From the NCBI GenBank assembly GCA_039030555.1, contig JBCCDY010000019.1, positions 19,429 to 83,428 of the forward strand: 64,000 nt of DNA, written 5' to 3'. Below are positions 9,564 to 16,762 of this stretch, piece by piece. The first letter of the stretch is position 1; each line of letters starts with the position of its first letter. The notes beneath the pieces are model-generated. The model was not told where the DNA came from. It did not search any database and was given only the letters and a program-made list of their open reading frames with translations. Position numbers and translations under genes: made by a program. Source of the stretch: JBCCDY01 sp039030555 (GTDB lineage: Bacteria > Bacteroidota > Bacteroidia > Cytophagales > Cyclobacteriaceae).

Positions 9564-10007
9564 CTAGCTGATAGCAATCGTTTTAACAGGTTTCCTTTTA
9601 GCTTCTTCTTTCTTAGGAATAACCAGGCTCAATATTCCATCGTGATATTTAGCCTTGATTTTATCTATTTCTATGGTGTTAGGTAGATAAAATGATCTTT
9701 TGAAGGAAGTATAGCTAAATTCTTTTCGATTATAACGACCATTTTCCGAGTGCTGCTCGTCTTCTTTTTTGATTTCCGCTTCAATAATCAGATTATCATT
9801 ATCCAATTCAATATTGAAGTCATCTTTTTTCATTCCGGGCGCAGCCATTTCTACTTCGAAATTATCAGCCGATTCCATAATATTCACTTTTGGTAAAGTG
9901 CCACCGTCGGTAAAACTACCGGGCCAATCCAAGAGGTCTTTTGTAAAGAAATCATCAAAAAATGATGTGCTTGGAAATAGATTGTTTTTTTTAACCAGAG
10001 TGTTCAT
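9564..10007 (-). CDS. Hsp20 / alpha-crystallin family small heat-shock protein
   Basis: This 147-residue protein fits Hsp20 length. An N-terminal arm (FDDFFTKDLLDWPG) is followed by the alpha-crystallin domain, about residues 40-140: PKVNIMESADNFEVEMAAPG, KKDDFNIELDNDNLIIEAE, and YHDGILSLVIPKKEE, the last containing the family GxLxL-type motif. It is an ATP-independent holdase. The gene is monocistronic, with a hairpin after the stop, and it is divergent from a serine hydrolase. Its placement with later universal stress protein genes fits a stress-rich neighbourhood. Confidence 0.95.
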   Translation of the reverse strand: MNTLVKKNNLFPSTSFFDDFFTKDLLDWPGSFTDGGTLPKVNIMESADNFEVEMAAPGMKKDDFNIELDNDNLIIEAEIKKEDEQHSENGRYNRKEFSYTSFKRSFYLPNTIEIDKIKAKYHDGILSLVIPKKEEAKRKPVKTIAIS

Positions 10008-10318
10008 TTTGAATAAATTTTTAAGTCAAATAATTAACATTTAGAACTAATACCGTATGATATCTAGAACTTGTCGATATCATCAAAAACTCAAACAAAG
10101 TGATCGCGATCTCTAATTATATAACACTATAGATAGGTCGAGAAGTTCTTCTAGGGGCGTATTGGTTTTCAGTGAGATGTGTTAGTGTTAAACATGGTGT
10201 CCGATCTTTTTAAAGCCGGAAAGAAATATGCTTATCTGTACATTTTTAAACCTCATCAGACTTACTTTTTATTCCAAAAAACGTAAAAATAAAAAGGAGG
10301 AATAGATGAAAAGTAGCC
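10008..10318. other. Divergent promoter region, hsp20 and serine hydrolase
   Basis: This spacer should hold two divergent promoters, but no convincing -33/-7 pair could be fixed by eye. An AGGAGG at 10295-10300 lies 5 nt before an ATG at 10306, which opens a 27-codon frame ending at 10389 that overlaps the serine hydrolase start in another frame. The serine hydrolase ATG at 10319 is 18 nt from the AGGAGG. Confidence 0.4.
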
Positions 10319-11494
10319 ATGAGAAAGTCAACGCTCTTCGTTTTCATTCTTTCATTGTTGAGCCTCAGTTGTGGAGTCCAACAGCCTGAATATGATTATC
10401 AACAGCCTGAAAAAATCAACGACGGACTTGAAGTTGGGACATTAGAAGAAGTGGGTATCGACTCAAGATACATTGGGGATGCAGTAAGAGACATTGATCG
10501 TGGTAAATATGGGGAAATACATGCTCTGCTTGTTTGTAAAGATGGGAAGTTAGCCCTGGAAGAATATTTTGAAGGACATAAATACCAATGGGAAGCCCCA
10601 AGACACCATGGCGAATGGATAAGCTGGAAAAAAGAAATGTTGCATGATATAAAATCAGTATCTAAAAGTATTACTTCCGCCTGTATTGGAATTACCATAG
10701 ACAAAGGTTTTATCGAGAGCGTCCATCAATCGATCTTTGATTACTTACCAGACCACCAGCATCTTAAAACCGGCGGAAAAGAAAAAATAACCATTGAACA
10801 CATGCTCACCATGACTTCTGGGCTGGAATGGGATGAATGGGGAGTACCACTTAGCAGTGCGAAGAACGACATTATAGGGCTTTGGTTCCACTGTGATGAT
10901 CAAATAGAGTGTATTCTGGAAAGGCCTCTGGTGAGCGAACCCGGATCAAGTTTTACCTATTCCGGAGGAAATACAATTGTTCTTGGTGAGATCATTAAGA
11001 ACGCCACTCAACTGGATATCGAAGAATTCTCTAAAAAATACCTTTTTGAGCCTCTTGATGTTGATACATGCAGTTGGTCAGTCCGCTACCCAAGTGGAAT
11101 AATAGAATCTGGTGGAGGTCTGGATATTACCCCAAGGGCTATGTTAAAAGTAGGGGTAACTTTTCTAAATCATGGAGTTTGGAATGGTAAACAGGTTGTT
11201 TCTGAAGAATGGGTGGATAAAAGTGCACTTTCTTTTCCTCCTAATCGTAGAATCAATGTGCCGGGCGAGGATACCGGAAGAAATGGCTATTCCTATTCCT
11301 GGTGGATAAATGACATCAACATTTCAGGTAAGAAAACAAGCATATTCTACGGTAGTGGTTGGGGAGGGCAGAAAATTATAGTTATGCCGGGTCAAAACGC
11401 AGTCATTGTATTTACGGGGGGCAATTACACTTCCAAAGTCAAAGAATTCAAAATTTTGAAGAGGTATATTATTCCGGCTTTTGAAAATGGATAG
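10319..11494 (+). CDS. Serine hydrolase of the beta-lactamase class C/DD-peptidase type, lipoprotein
   Basis: This 391-residue protein has a lipoprotein signal (MRKSTLFVFILSLLSLSC, lipidated Cys18). The catalytic SxxK motif is SVSK at residues 113-116, followed by SITSACIGI. EHMLTMTSGLEWDEWG, a YSGG box in FTYSGGN (the Tyr of the YxN-type motif) and a C-terminal FYGSGWGGQ motif follow, as in penicillin-binding-protein-like serine hydrolases. It is probably periplasmic, acting on peptides or esters; true beta-lactamase activity is not implied. It is convergent with a BlaR1/BlaI pair, but no copy of the BlaI operator was seen in front of it. Confidence 0.87.
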   Translation: MRKSTLFVFILSLLSLSCGVQQPEYDYQQPEKINDGLEVGTLEEVGIDSRYIGDAVRDIDRGKYGEIHALLVCKDGKLALEEYFEGHKYQWEAPRHHGEWISWKKEMLHDIKSVSKSITSACIGITIDKGFIESVHQSIFDYLPDHQHLKTGGKEKITIEHMLTMTSGLEWDEWGVPLSSAKNDIIGLWFHCDDQIECILERPLVSEPGSSFTYSGGNTIVLGEIIKNATQLDIEEFSKKYLFEPLDVDTCSWSVRYPSGIIESGGGLDITPRAMLKVGVTFLNHGVWNGKQVVSEEWVDKSALSFPPNRRINVPGEDTGRNGYSYSWWINDINISGKKTSIFYGSGWGGQKIIVMPGQNAVIVFTGGNYTSKVKEFKILKRYIIPAFENG

Positions 11495-11504
11495 GTGAGA
11501 GGGT

Positions 11505-11523
11505 AGGGCTAACGTCTAGCCCT
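11505..11523 (+). terminator. Hairpin after serine hydrolase
   Basis: AGGGCTA and TAGCCCT form a perfect 7-bp stem with a 5-base loop, beginning 10 nt after the hydrolase stop. It has no strong T tract. Confidence 0.45.
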
Positions 11524-11568
11524 GTAGGCTAAACCTTTCAAGTATCTTTTAAAACTAGCTTCTTACCG

Positions 11569-11592
11569 GTGGTCGGTAGCGCCACCGACCAC
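11569..11592. terminator. GC-rich hairpin between convergent genes
   Basis: GTGGTCGGT and ACCGACCAC form a perfect 9-bp stem with a 6-base loop, 20 nt beyond the BlaR1 stop. It is placed to stop transcription of blaR1 (minus) and read-through from the hydrolase (plus). Confidence 0.55.
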
Positions 11593-11612
11593 GGAGAAGG
11601 TTTATTCAGTGA

Positions 11613-13112
11613 TCAGTAGTTTCTGAGTTTTACAGTTTCATATCCTACGAAACTTAAGTGCAGGTCCTTCTCTTTATCTGCCTTTATGTTAAAGGTCCCA
11701 TCAAGATCGGATACAGTTCCGAAGTTCGTACCTGCCACGACTATGTTCACGCCAGGCAGCCTGTTACCCTCCTCATCCAGTACTGTCCCGGACCATTCTC
11801 CATTATTATAGCCGGCATCCACTTTAAACGCTGCATTTTTCGTGAGTACTTCTTCCAAAATGACCATTCCCTGTGTGCTGTTATCATCATTGAGCTTACC
11901 ATCATTCAGCTTGAAAATGATGGGGATCTGCATTTTTACCCGAACGGTTTTACCTCTCTGTTTTCCGGGCTTGAAAGAAGGAGCATTTTCCAGCACTCTG
12001 ATGGCTTCTCCATCACACCCGGCACCAATTCCTTTGTTGACTTTCACATTGGATATTGATCCATCCCGTTCTACAACGAATTCAACATTCACTTTTCCTT
12101 CTATCCCAAGTTTTCGCGCCTGTAATGGATATTTTATTTCACTGGTGAGGTAACGGTAAAAGGCTTCTTTTCCTCCTTCAAACTCAGGGCTTTCTTCTAC
12201 TATCGAGAAGGTCTCCCTAACGATCCCCGATGAATCAGTGAGGTTTTCTTCATTACTTTCTTCGCTGCAGGCAAATGCCAGAACAAGTGCAGTACATAAT
12301 GCGGTTAATGTCCCCAGCTTCCAGGGACTCACGTTTTTTGTCTGTTTTTTCATTTCTATCAATCGTTTTAAAATTAGACCATTGTGGAAAGAGCTGACCA
12401 GGCTCAAACCGTTGAGTTTTAGTGTGGAGTTGATTAGTGTTGAGGAATACTGGTCGATGTCAGAGGTTCGAAGCGCATGTGTATCTGCCTGATATTCGTG
12501 AATTTTCCGGGCTTCTTTGATGATGAGCCAGCTTGTGGGCAGCCACCAGAAACATACTTTAAAAAGTTCAAAGAACAGCAGGTCGTAAGTGTGTCCCAGA
12601 GACGCATGAGCTTTTTCATGCTTCAGGATCATTTGATAGTCTTTATGCTCTTTACTGATCTCGCTGCTCAGGAAGATCCAGTTGAAGAAGGAGAAGCTTC
12701 CTTCTATTTTGGGAGCTTTGCGTACATACAGTTCATCATATTGCTCTCTAGTACTTTTTCTCTCCAGCCGGATCAGGTAAATGATGCTGCCCAGCAGCTT
12801 AATGAGTAAAAACAGGCTGATGCCTGCATAGATCAGAAAGATCAGATTGGCATAAAAGCTGTACGCAGAGCCTGTTTCCACTACTCTGAACGAGTCGGAG
12901 GGGACTGCTTCAATGATAATGGCCTCCAGTTGATGGCTTCCGGTTGTAAACAGCTTCGGGAGCTTTAGCAATGGTACAAAGAGTGCCAGAAGGGTTGAGA
13001 CAAGGAGGTAAAATCTTATTTTGGAGTACTGCTGTTCTTTTCGAAGCACGAACCAGTATCCAAGGATCAATACGGTATGGATTATGGAGAGCTCTATCAA
13101 ATAATTGCTCAT
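11613..13112 (-). CDS. BlaR1/MecR1-like M56 sensor peptidase fused to TonB C-terminal and CarboxypepD_reg-like domains
   Basis: This 499-residue protein has three parts. The N-terminal transmembrane M56 region has the zinc motif HEKAH at residues 165-169 and helices near residues 5-22, 35-50 and 86-116. After a membrane span near residue 275 comes a TonB C-terminal domain, about 315-400, with FEGGKEAFYRYLTSEIKYP, EGKVNVEFVVERDGSI and APSFKPGKQRGKTVRVKMQI. A CarboxypepD_reg-like domain closes it, with LPGVNIVVAGTNFGTVSDLD. Such M56-TonB fusions are common in Bacteroidota. It probably senses envelope stress and relieves BlaI by proteolysis; the signal is unknown. Its ATG overlaps the blaI stop by 4 nt. 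Confidence 0.88.
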   Translation of the reverse strand: MSNYLIELSIIHTVLILGYWFVLRKEQQYSKIRFYLLVSTLLALFVPLLKLPKLFTTGSHQLEAIIIEAVPSDSFRVVETGSAYSFYANLIFLIYAGISLFLLIKLLGSIIYLIRLERKSTREQYDELYVRKAPKIEGSFSFFNWIFLSSEISKEHKDYQMILKHEKAHASLGHTYDLLFFELFKVCFWWLPTSWLIIKEARKIHEYQADTHALRTSDIDQYSSTLINSTLKLNGLSLVSSFHNGLILKRLIEMKKQTKNVSPWKLGTLTALCTALVLAFACSEESNEENLTDSSGIVRETFSIVEESPEFEGGKEAFYRYLTSEIKYPLQARKLGIEGKVNVEFVVERDGSISNVKVNKGIGAGCDGEAIRVLENAPSFKPGKQRGKTVRVKMQIPIIFKLNDGKLNDDNSTQGMVILEEVLTKNAAFKVDAGYNNGEWSGTVLDEEGNRLPGVNIVVAGTNFGTVSDLDGTFNIKADKEKDLHLSFVGYETVKLRNY

Positions 13113-13471
13113 GACTTTTTCGATTTAAGTTCTTCGAGCAGTTCTTCGAGTTCTTTAATGCTCAGATTATCATCCTTTGTGAAGAAGGAGAGCATCTGCT
13201 GATAAGAACCGCTGAAATACCTGCTCACGAATCCTTTCATAAAGTTTCGGGTGTATTCAGCTTTGGAGATCAAAGGATGGTATTTATGCGACTGGCCCTG
13301 TGCCACATGTCCAACAAATCCTTTTTGCTGTAAAATCCTGACAATGGTAGAAACCGTATTATAGGCCGGCTTTGGCTCTGGCATCTCGTTAATAATGTCT
13401 TTGACCAGAGCAGAATCCAGCTGCCATAATACATGCATAATCTCTTCTTCGGCTTTTGTAAGTTGTTTCAT
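13109..13471 (-). CDS. BlaI/MecI/CopY-type transcriptional repressor
   Basis: This 120-residue winged-helix repressor is of typical BlaI length. It opens LTKAEEEIMHVLWQL and has the recognition region PAYNTVSTIVRILQQKGFVG, then the wing GQSHKYHPLISKAEYTR. The C-terminal dimerisation half contains SYQQMLSFFTKDDNLS. BlaI-type repressors are inactivated by cleavage after BlaR1 signalling. The coding regions overlap by 4 nt (ATGA). Three operator-like dyads lie 24-94 bp upstream of its ATG, so autoregulation is likely. Confidence 0.93.
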   Translation of the reverse strand: MKQLTKAEEEIMHVLWQLDSALVKDIINEMPEPKPAYNTVSTIVRILQQKGFVGHVAQGQSHKYHPLISKAEYTRNFMKGFVSRYFSGSYQQMLSFFTKDDNLSIKELEELLEELKSKKS

Positions 13472-13494
13472 AAATGAATTCTTTTCACTAAATG

Positions 13495-13565
13495 AACTAA
13501 ATAATTAGTTTGAAACTAAATACTTAGTTGATACAATGCAAATAATTTAAACTAAAATTTTAGTT
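13495..13565 (-). promoter_or_regulatory. Three BlaI-type operator dyads upstream of blaI
   Basis: The dyad AACTAA-N4-TTAGTT occurs three times: 13495-13510, 13514-13529 and 13550-13565. Centres are 19 and 36 bp apart. All three are exact in both half-sites; only the 4-bp centre differs (ATAA, ATAC, AATT). They lie directly upstream of blaI, as expected for autorepression. The half-site differs from the TACA/TGTA type known in Staphylococcus. Binding by this BlaI is inference. Confidence 0.78.
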
Positions 13566-13785
13566 TAAAGTCTTAAAAAGTTATGTGAAACGAAGCTTTC
13601 AGACTGAGTATTATAGATAATTATAAAAGGTCTCCTTAATTGTTAAGGAAGAAAACCATCGCTTTGGGAGGCCATAGTATTTATGACAGATCAACTCATT
13701 TTCACTTTCAAAGTTGTGGGTACTTATTACTATTGGGTAAAACGACCAGCTGTATTGATCATTGTAGGACTGCACAAGCGGGAGT

Positions 13786-13853
13786 GAGGTAACGGTTTGG
13801 CTATGGTGCGTATCCCGCAGGGTATGCAGTATAGCCGTTGTTTGCGGTTGTTT
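13786..13853 (-). repeat. Palindromic 3'-boundary sequence after the cyclase operon
   Basis: Read on the minus strand, the cyclase stop is followed within a few bases by AACAACCGCAAACAACGGC, then a GGCTAT/ATAGCC dyad (13799-13804 and 13831-13836) around a region containing an imperfect GCATACCC/GGGATACGC dyad. Sequences of this style often follow small cassette-like genes in Bacteroidota. It does not match the attC core consensus exactly, so I leave the class open. Confidence 0.4.
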
Positions 13854-13854
13854 T

Positions 13855-14817
13855 TTAAATATCCATTTCATTTAAAAATTCACGAAATGAGCTAAGAACA
13901 TATTCATTCCTTGGTTTATTTATATCAGCAACAACCTTGGACCAACCTGGTTTAAGGCTAACTTCTTTATAGAATTCGACTACCTCTCTTTTTGATGGTA
14001 GCGCCCAGCTATCTGGTGAATTCATTATCATTTCAATTAAGGTGAGCCAAATGAGCCAATAAGAATCGTCACGATAATTAGTTAGAAATCTATTTAAAAG
14101 GGGATTACTATTTGGAGTCAAGAATTTTGAAAAACTCAATAATCCTATGCGTAAGGTTTGAATGTGCTGTTCTCTAGCACCTTTGTTTTTATGGTTTGCT
14201 TGAACAAGTTTTTCAGCTACCTCTATTAAGTTGGTTACTTCTGTTTTTTGTGCAGAATTGTCCTTGGCTAAGTCCAAAAACCAAAGAGCATCAAAGTATT
14301 TAAAGGTTGACCAAAACGTAAAGGCTGAATTTTCGAACAATATGCTTTTAATCTCTTGATTCCAATTGAAGACTTGATCGTCACTATTTTCTAAATCGGC
14401 TATTAGAAGTCTACTCCCTTTAATTTGACTTTCCATTTTTGCAGAGTGAACTAAGGCAGGACTTATAATGAAGTTTTTAGTCAAGTTTGGACTTTCTGTT
14501 CTTGATTGAATGTCGACATGTCCAAAAGAAATCCCGCCTCTTGGAAGTAGGAAGTATTTACCTAATGAGTGATTATAAGTATCATTTTTAATTAAACAGT
14601 CTCGATAAATTTTAGATATGGTATTGACTAACACTGCTGGATTTGACGAATGAGCCATTAAACTATCTGAAAATAAATCCCCATGAATTAGGTCTTCATT
14701 CTTTATGTGGCGGAATGAAATATTGTAGAAATCGTCTAAGATATTAGTCGCTAGATTTTTGTCAGCACCAACCATGGCACTAAACCCGAGAAGATCAATA
14801 AATGCTAGTGCTTTCAT
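13855..14817 (-). CDS. Class III nucleotide cyclase-like protein (candidate defence cyclase)
   Basis: This is a 320-residue cytoplasmic protein. Its first 140 residues follow the class III cyclase core. AFIDLLGFS places a metal-binding Asp at residue 8, FSDSLMAHS a second at residue 51, then LPRGGISFGHV (92-101) and ISPALVHSAKMES (118-130). The usual Asn and Arg of the transition-state motif (NxxxR) are replaced by His and Lys. RGGISFG and FSDS resemble cyclases of Pycsar anti-phage systems as I recall them. Residues 150-320 are helical and unrecognised. It is third in a tight operon (6 nt gap) with two proteins carrying winged-helix-like modules. The nucleotide substrate is unknown. Confidence 0.62.
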   Translation of the reverse strand: MKALAFIDLLGFSAMVGADKNLATNILDDFYNISFRHIKNEDLIHGDLFSDSLMAHSSNPAVLVNTISKIYRDCLIKNDTYNHSLGKYFLLPRGGISFGHVDIQSRTESPNLTKNFIISPALVHSAKMESQIKGSRLLIADLENSDDQVFNWNQEIKSILFENSAFTFWSTFKYFDALWFLDLAKDNSAQKTEVTNLIEVAEKLVQANHKNKGAREQHIQTLRIGLLSFSKFLTPNSNPLLNRFLTNYRDDSYWLIWLTLIEMIMNSPDSWALPSKREVVEFYKEVSLKPGWSKVVADINKPRNEYVLSSFREFLNEMDI

Positions 14818-14823
14818 GCCTAA

Positions 14824-15567
14824 CTATTTTTTCCAATTTTCATAATCAACAAGATGAATCAGTTCTTCTATTACTGTTCTGACGTCTTCTTTAAGATTGT
14901 CCAAATCGTTTTTTCTGGCAATGTATCTTCTATTATGAGCTGATTTGTCACCTAAACTTTTGATTTTAGGCAAACTACGTTTAGCATTTCGCCCAATGTT
15001 CCAATCAGGTTCTTTTAGCAATTCCGTTATGAGGTCACTCAAATAATAGAAATTACCATCCGATTTTTTTATGAGGTTGTCTAAATTATGTCTTTCGAAA
15101 CACTCAATAATTAAGACTTCAATCAATTTTCTAGTCAAAACGGAGCACCCGTCAAAAATGCCTTTGTTGTAACTGGCTAGAGCTTGATTTGCAATTATCT
15201 TAAGATACCCCCTTGTATTTTCAAAAAGCTCAATAGGAAAGAAGTCAGAATGCACTGTAGAAGGAAGAGTCGGTGTTCCTATCTGTTCGTCTAGCTTTAA
15301 CTTATAAGTACGCTCAATGTAATAAGTGCTACCATTTTTTTTAATGAACTTCTTGTTTTTGCCTTTTGATTTTGTGGCTACATAAGCTGGAATGTTTGAA
15401 TAGGGTGGAAGGTGAAGAAAGTCAAAGCAAGCTGCTATATCTTTTGCTAGAAACCCATCATTTTTTTCTTCAATTAGTAAGAAATATGCAAAATAATCTA
15501 TTTGAGAACTTGACGATAGGTTATCAAAGCCATCAACCTTTTCAATAAACGTCTCGAGTGCTTTCAC
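14824..15567 (-). CDS. Winged-helix-like plus DUF4145/HEPN-like protein of the cyclase operon
   Basis: This 247-residue protein is unrecognised as a whole. Residues 12-90 look like a winged-helix-like module (FLAKDIAACFDFLHLPPYSN, then a basic wing with KSKGKNKKFIKKNG). Residues 100-247 are helical, with ALASYNKGIFDGCSVLTRKL and LGDKSAHNRRYIARKNDLDN, an arrangement seen in DUF4145-type and HEPN-related proteins. The N-terminal module resembles the second module of the next upstream gene (KDIAACFDFLHL against DHIYTAFDKLNI). Gaps of 3 and 6 nt show tight coupling. An effector or adaptor role is inference. Confidence 0.55.
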   Translation of the reverse strand: MKALETFIEKVDGFDNLSSSSQIDYFAYFLLIEEKNDGFLAKDIAACFDFLHLPPYSNIPAYVATKSKGKNKKFIKKNGSTYYIERTYKLKLDEQIGTPTLPSTVHSDFFPIELFENTRGYLKIIANQALASYNKGIFDGCSVLTRKLIEVLIIECFERHNLDNLIKKSDGNFYYLSDLITELLKEPDWNIGRNAKRSLPKIKSLGDKSAHNRRYIARKNDLDNLKEDVRTVIEELIHLVDYENWKK

Positions 15568-15570
15568 TTA

Positions 15571-16530
15571 CTATTTGCTTTTGATTAAGTCATACTTTAC
15601 GGCATTTCCACCTTGAATGGAAAGCTGGATATCGTCCATTGAATCGAATTCGAGCCAACCACTTTTATTTTTTGTATCACTAATTAATTGATGCAAGCTT
15701 TTCGGAACTCGAATGTTTAACTTGTCAAATGCGGTATAAATATGGTCTGCATTAACAGCGTCAATTCCTAGAATCTCCTTTAAATAGTAAACAATTATGA
15801 GAATCCTTTCAGGCGTTTTATCCATTTGATATGCTTCCGAAAAATCTTTAATACTCTGCTTCCCCTCTGGACGCAGATTTAAGTTTCGGTCAAGTTTGAA
15901 GCCCTGAGCTTTTTTAGTAGATTTTTGTTTCTTCCCTGAGGCTGAGCCCTTATCAGGTGAAGCTTTCGACTTAGTTCTAGACTGAGAGGCTTTGCTTGTA
16001 GATTTACCTTCAAGAATTAGGTTTGCCCGCTTAATTCCTTCAGGCTTCATAATGTATTCGGTGTCGTTCAAAAACTTTATGTATTCCTTTTTAAGAATGC
16101 GCTGTAATTGTACAGAAAGCCCATTTACATTACTTTGAGTTTTTCTGTTTGAACTATCATACATATCGATGATATCCTTTCTGGTAAATGACTCCTTCCC
16201 AAAATTGGATGAATAAAAACAGTAAATCAAAACCCACTCTTGCTCACCATTTGGTAAGTCTTTATGTACGACTTCCTTAATTACAGGAAAGTCTGAAACG
16301 TCCTGTGATTCAACATCAGTGGCTTTCTGAAGTTCAAGAGGTCGTTTTTTCTCATTTAATTCTCTACTCGGTTCAGTCTCCTGTACTTTATTTATTTGAG
16401 GCAAAATATCATTAGTAAAAAATGACTTGAAGTTTTCAAACTCATCTTTCACTGTGTTCTCGTTTCCTTCAATTTCGAATTCTAGCTCCTTTAACTTGAA
16501 TCTTAATTTTAGGTTTTTATTATCTGCCAT
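15571..16530 (-). CDS. Double winged-helix-like adaptor, first gene of the cyclase operon
   Basis: I start this gene at the ATG at 16530 (MADNKNLKLRF), because an upstream extension would run into palindromic DNA. The 319-residue product has an N-terminal beta module (LKLRFKLKELEFEIEG), an acidic linker, a first winged-helix-like domain at about 93-172 (GKESFTRKDIIDMYD), a Lys/Ser-rich linker at about 173-208, and a second domain at about 230-316 (NADHIYTAFDKLNIRVPKSL). Such repeated modules suggest DNA binding or partner recruitment. It is promoter-proximal, so autoregulation through nearby palindromes is possible. No named family is recognised. Confidence 0.6.
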   Translation of the reverse strand: MADNKNLKLRFKLKELEFEIEGNENTVKDEFENFKSFFTNDILPQINKVQETEPSRELNEKKRPLELQKATDVESQDVSDFPVIKEVVHKDLPNGEQEWVLIYCFYSSNFGKESFTRKDIIDMYDSSNRKTQSNVNGLSVQLQRILKKEYIKFLNDTEYIMKPEGIKRANLILEGKSTSKASQSRTKSKASPDKGSASGKKQKSTKKAQGFKLDRNLNLRPEGKQSIKDFSEAYQMDKTPERILIIVYYLKEILGIDAVNADHIYTAFDKLNIRVPKSLHQLISDTKNKSGWLEFDSMDDIQLSIQGGNAVKYDLIKSK

Positions 16531-16549
16531 GTTCTTTTTTTTAATTACC

Positions 16550-16570
16550 GCCAACAACCGGATAATAACA
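16550..16570. repeat. 21-bp direct repeat, copy 1
   Basis: This sequence begins GCCAACAACCGGATAA and is identical over 21 bases to 22977-22997. The copies are 6427 bp apart and enclose the GC-rich prenyl-enzyme operon. It lies 20 bp upstream of the cyclase operon ATG. Confidence 0.85.
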
Positions 16571-16641
16571 ATTGCTATTATCCACTTTATATATCTGGGA
16601 ATATAAACAATAGAGGTGTTATTATCCGAAAATAATAACAC
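16560..16641 (-). promoter_or_regulatory. Two palindromes upstream of the cyclase operon
   Basis: A 24-bp near-palindrome with arms GGATAATA and TATTATCC lies at 16560-16583 (one mismatched pair). A perfect 10-bp inverted repeat, GTGTTATTAT and ATAATAACAC around CCGAAA, lies at 16616-16641. Both share the core TTATTATCC. They sit 30-110 bp upstream of the first gene and could be operators, or part of a recombination site, because the same core recurs at 22985-22999. Confidence 0.55.
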
Positions 16642-16762
16642 TCTTATCAGATAAATTTAAACCACTGTAATTTATAGGTACTCATCGACTTGATTTCGTA
16701 ATTTCTTAATAAAACCCTGTTTCCAGTTTGCACCAAATGGAAGGACTTTCGTTGAAGTCAAA

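Noticed and set aside
10319..11494. True class C beta-lactamase under BlaI control
   Set aside because: Motifs fit broad serine hydrolases, and no BlaI dyad was found upstream.
13786..13853. Integron attC site
   Set aside because: The GTTRRRY/RYYYAAC core pair is not matched exactly and no integrase is present, so the claim was limited to a cassette-like boundary.
13611..13871. 86-codon minus-strand frame after the cyclase operon
   Set aside because: It overlaps the cyclase stop and spans the palindromic boundary at 13786-13853, and its product has no recognisable pattern; treated as chance.
16571..16641. N-terminal extension of the first cyclase-operon gene to 16641
   Set aside because: The added residues come from the palindromic control region and have no homology-like pattern; MADNKNLKLRF at 16530 is a natural start.
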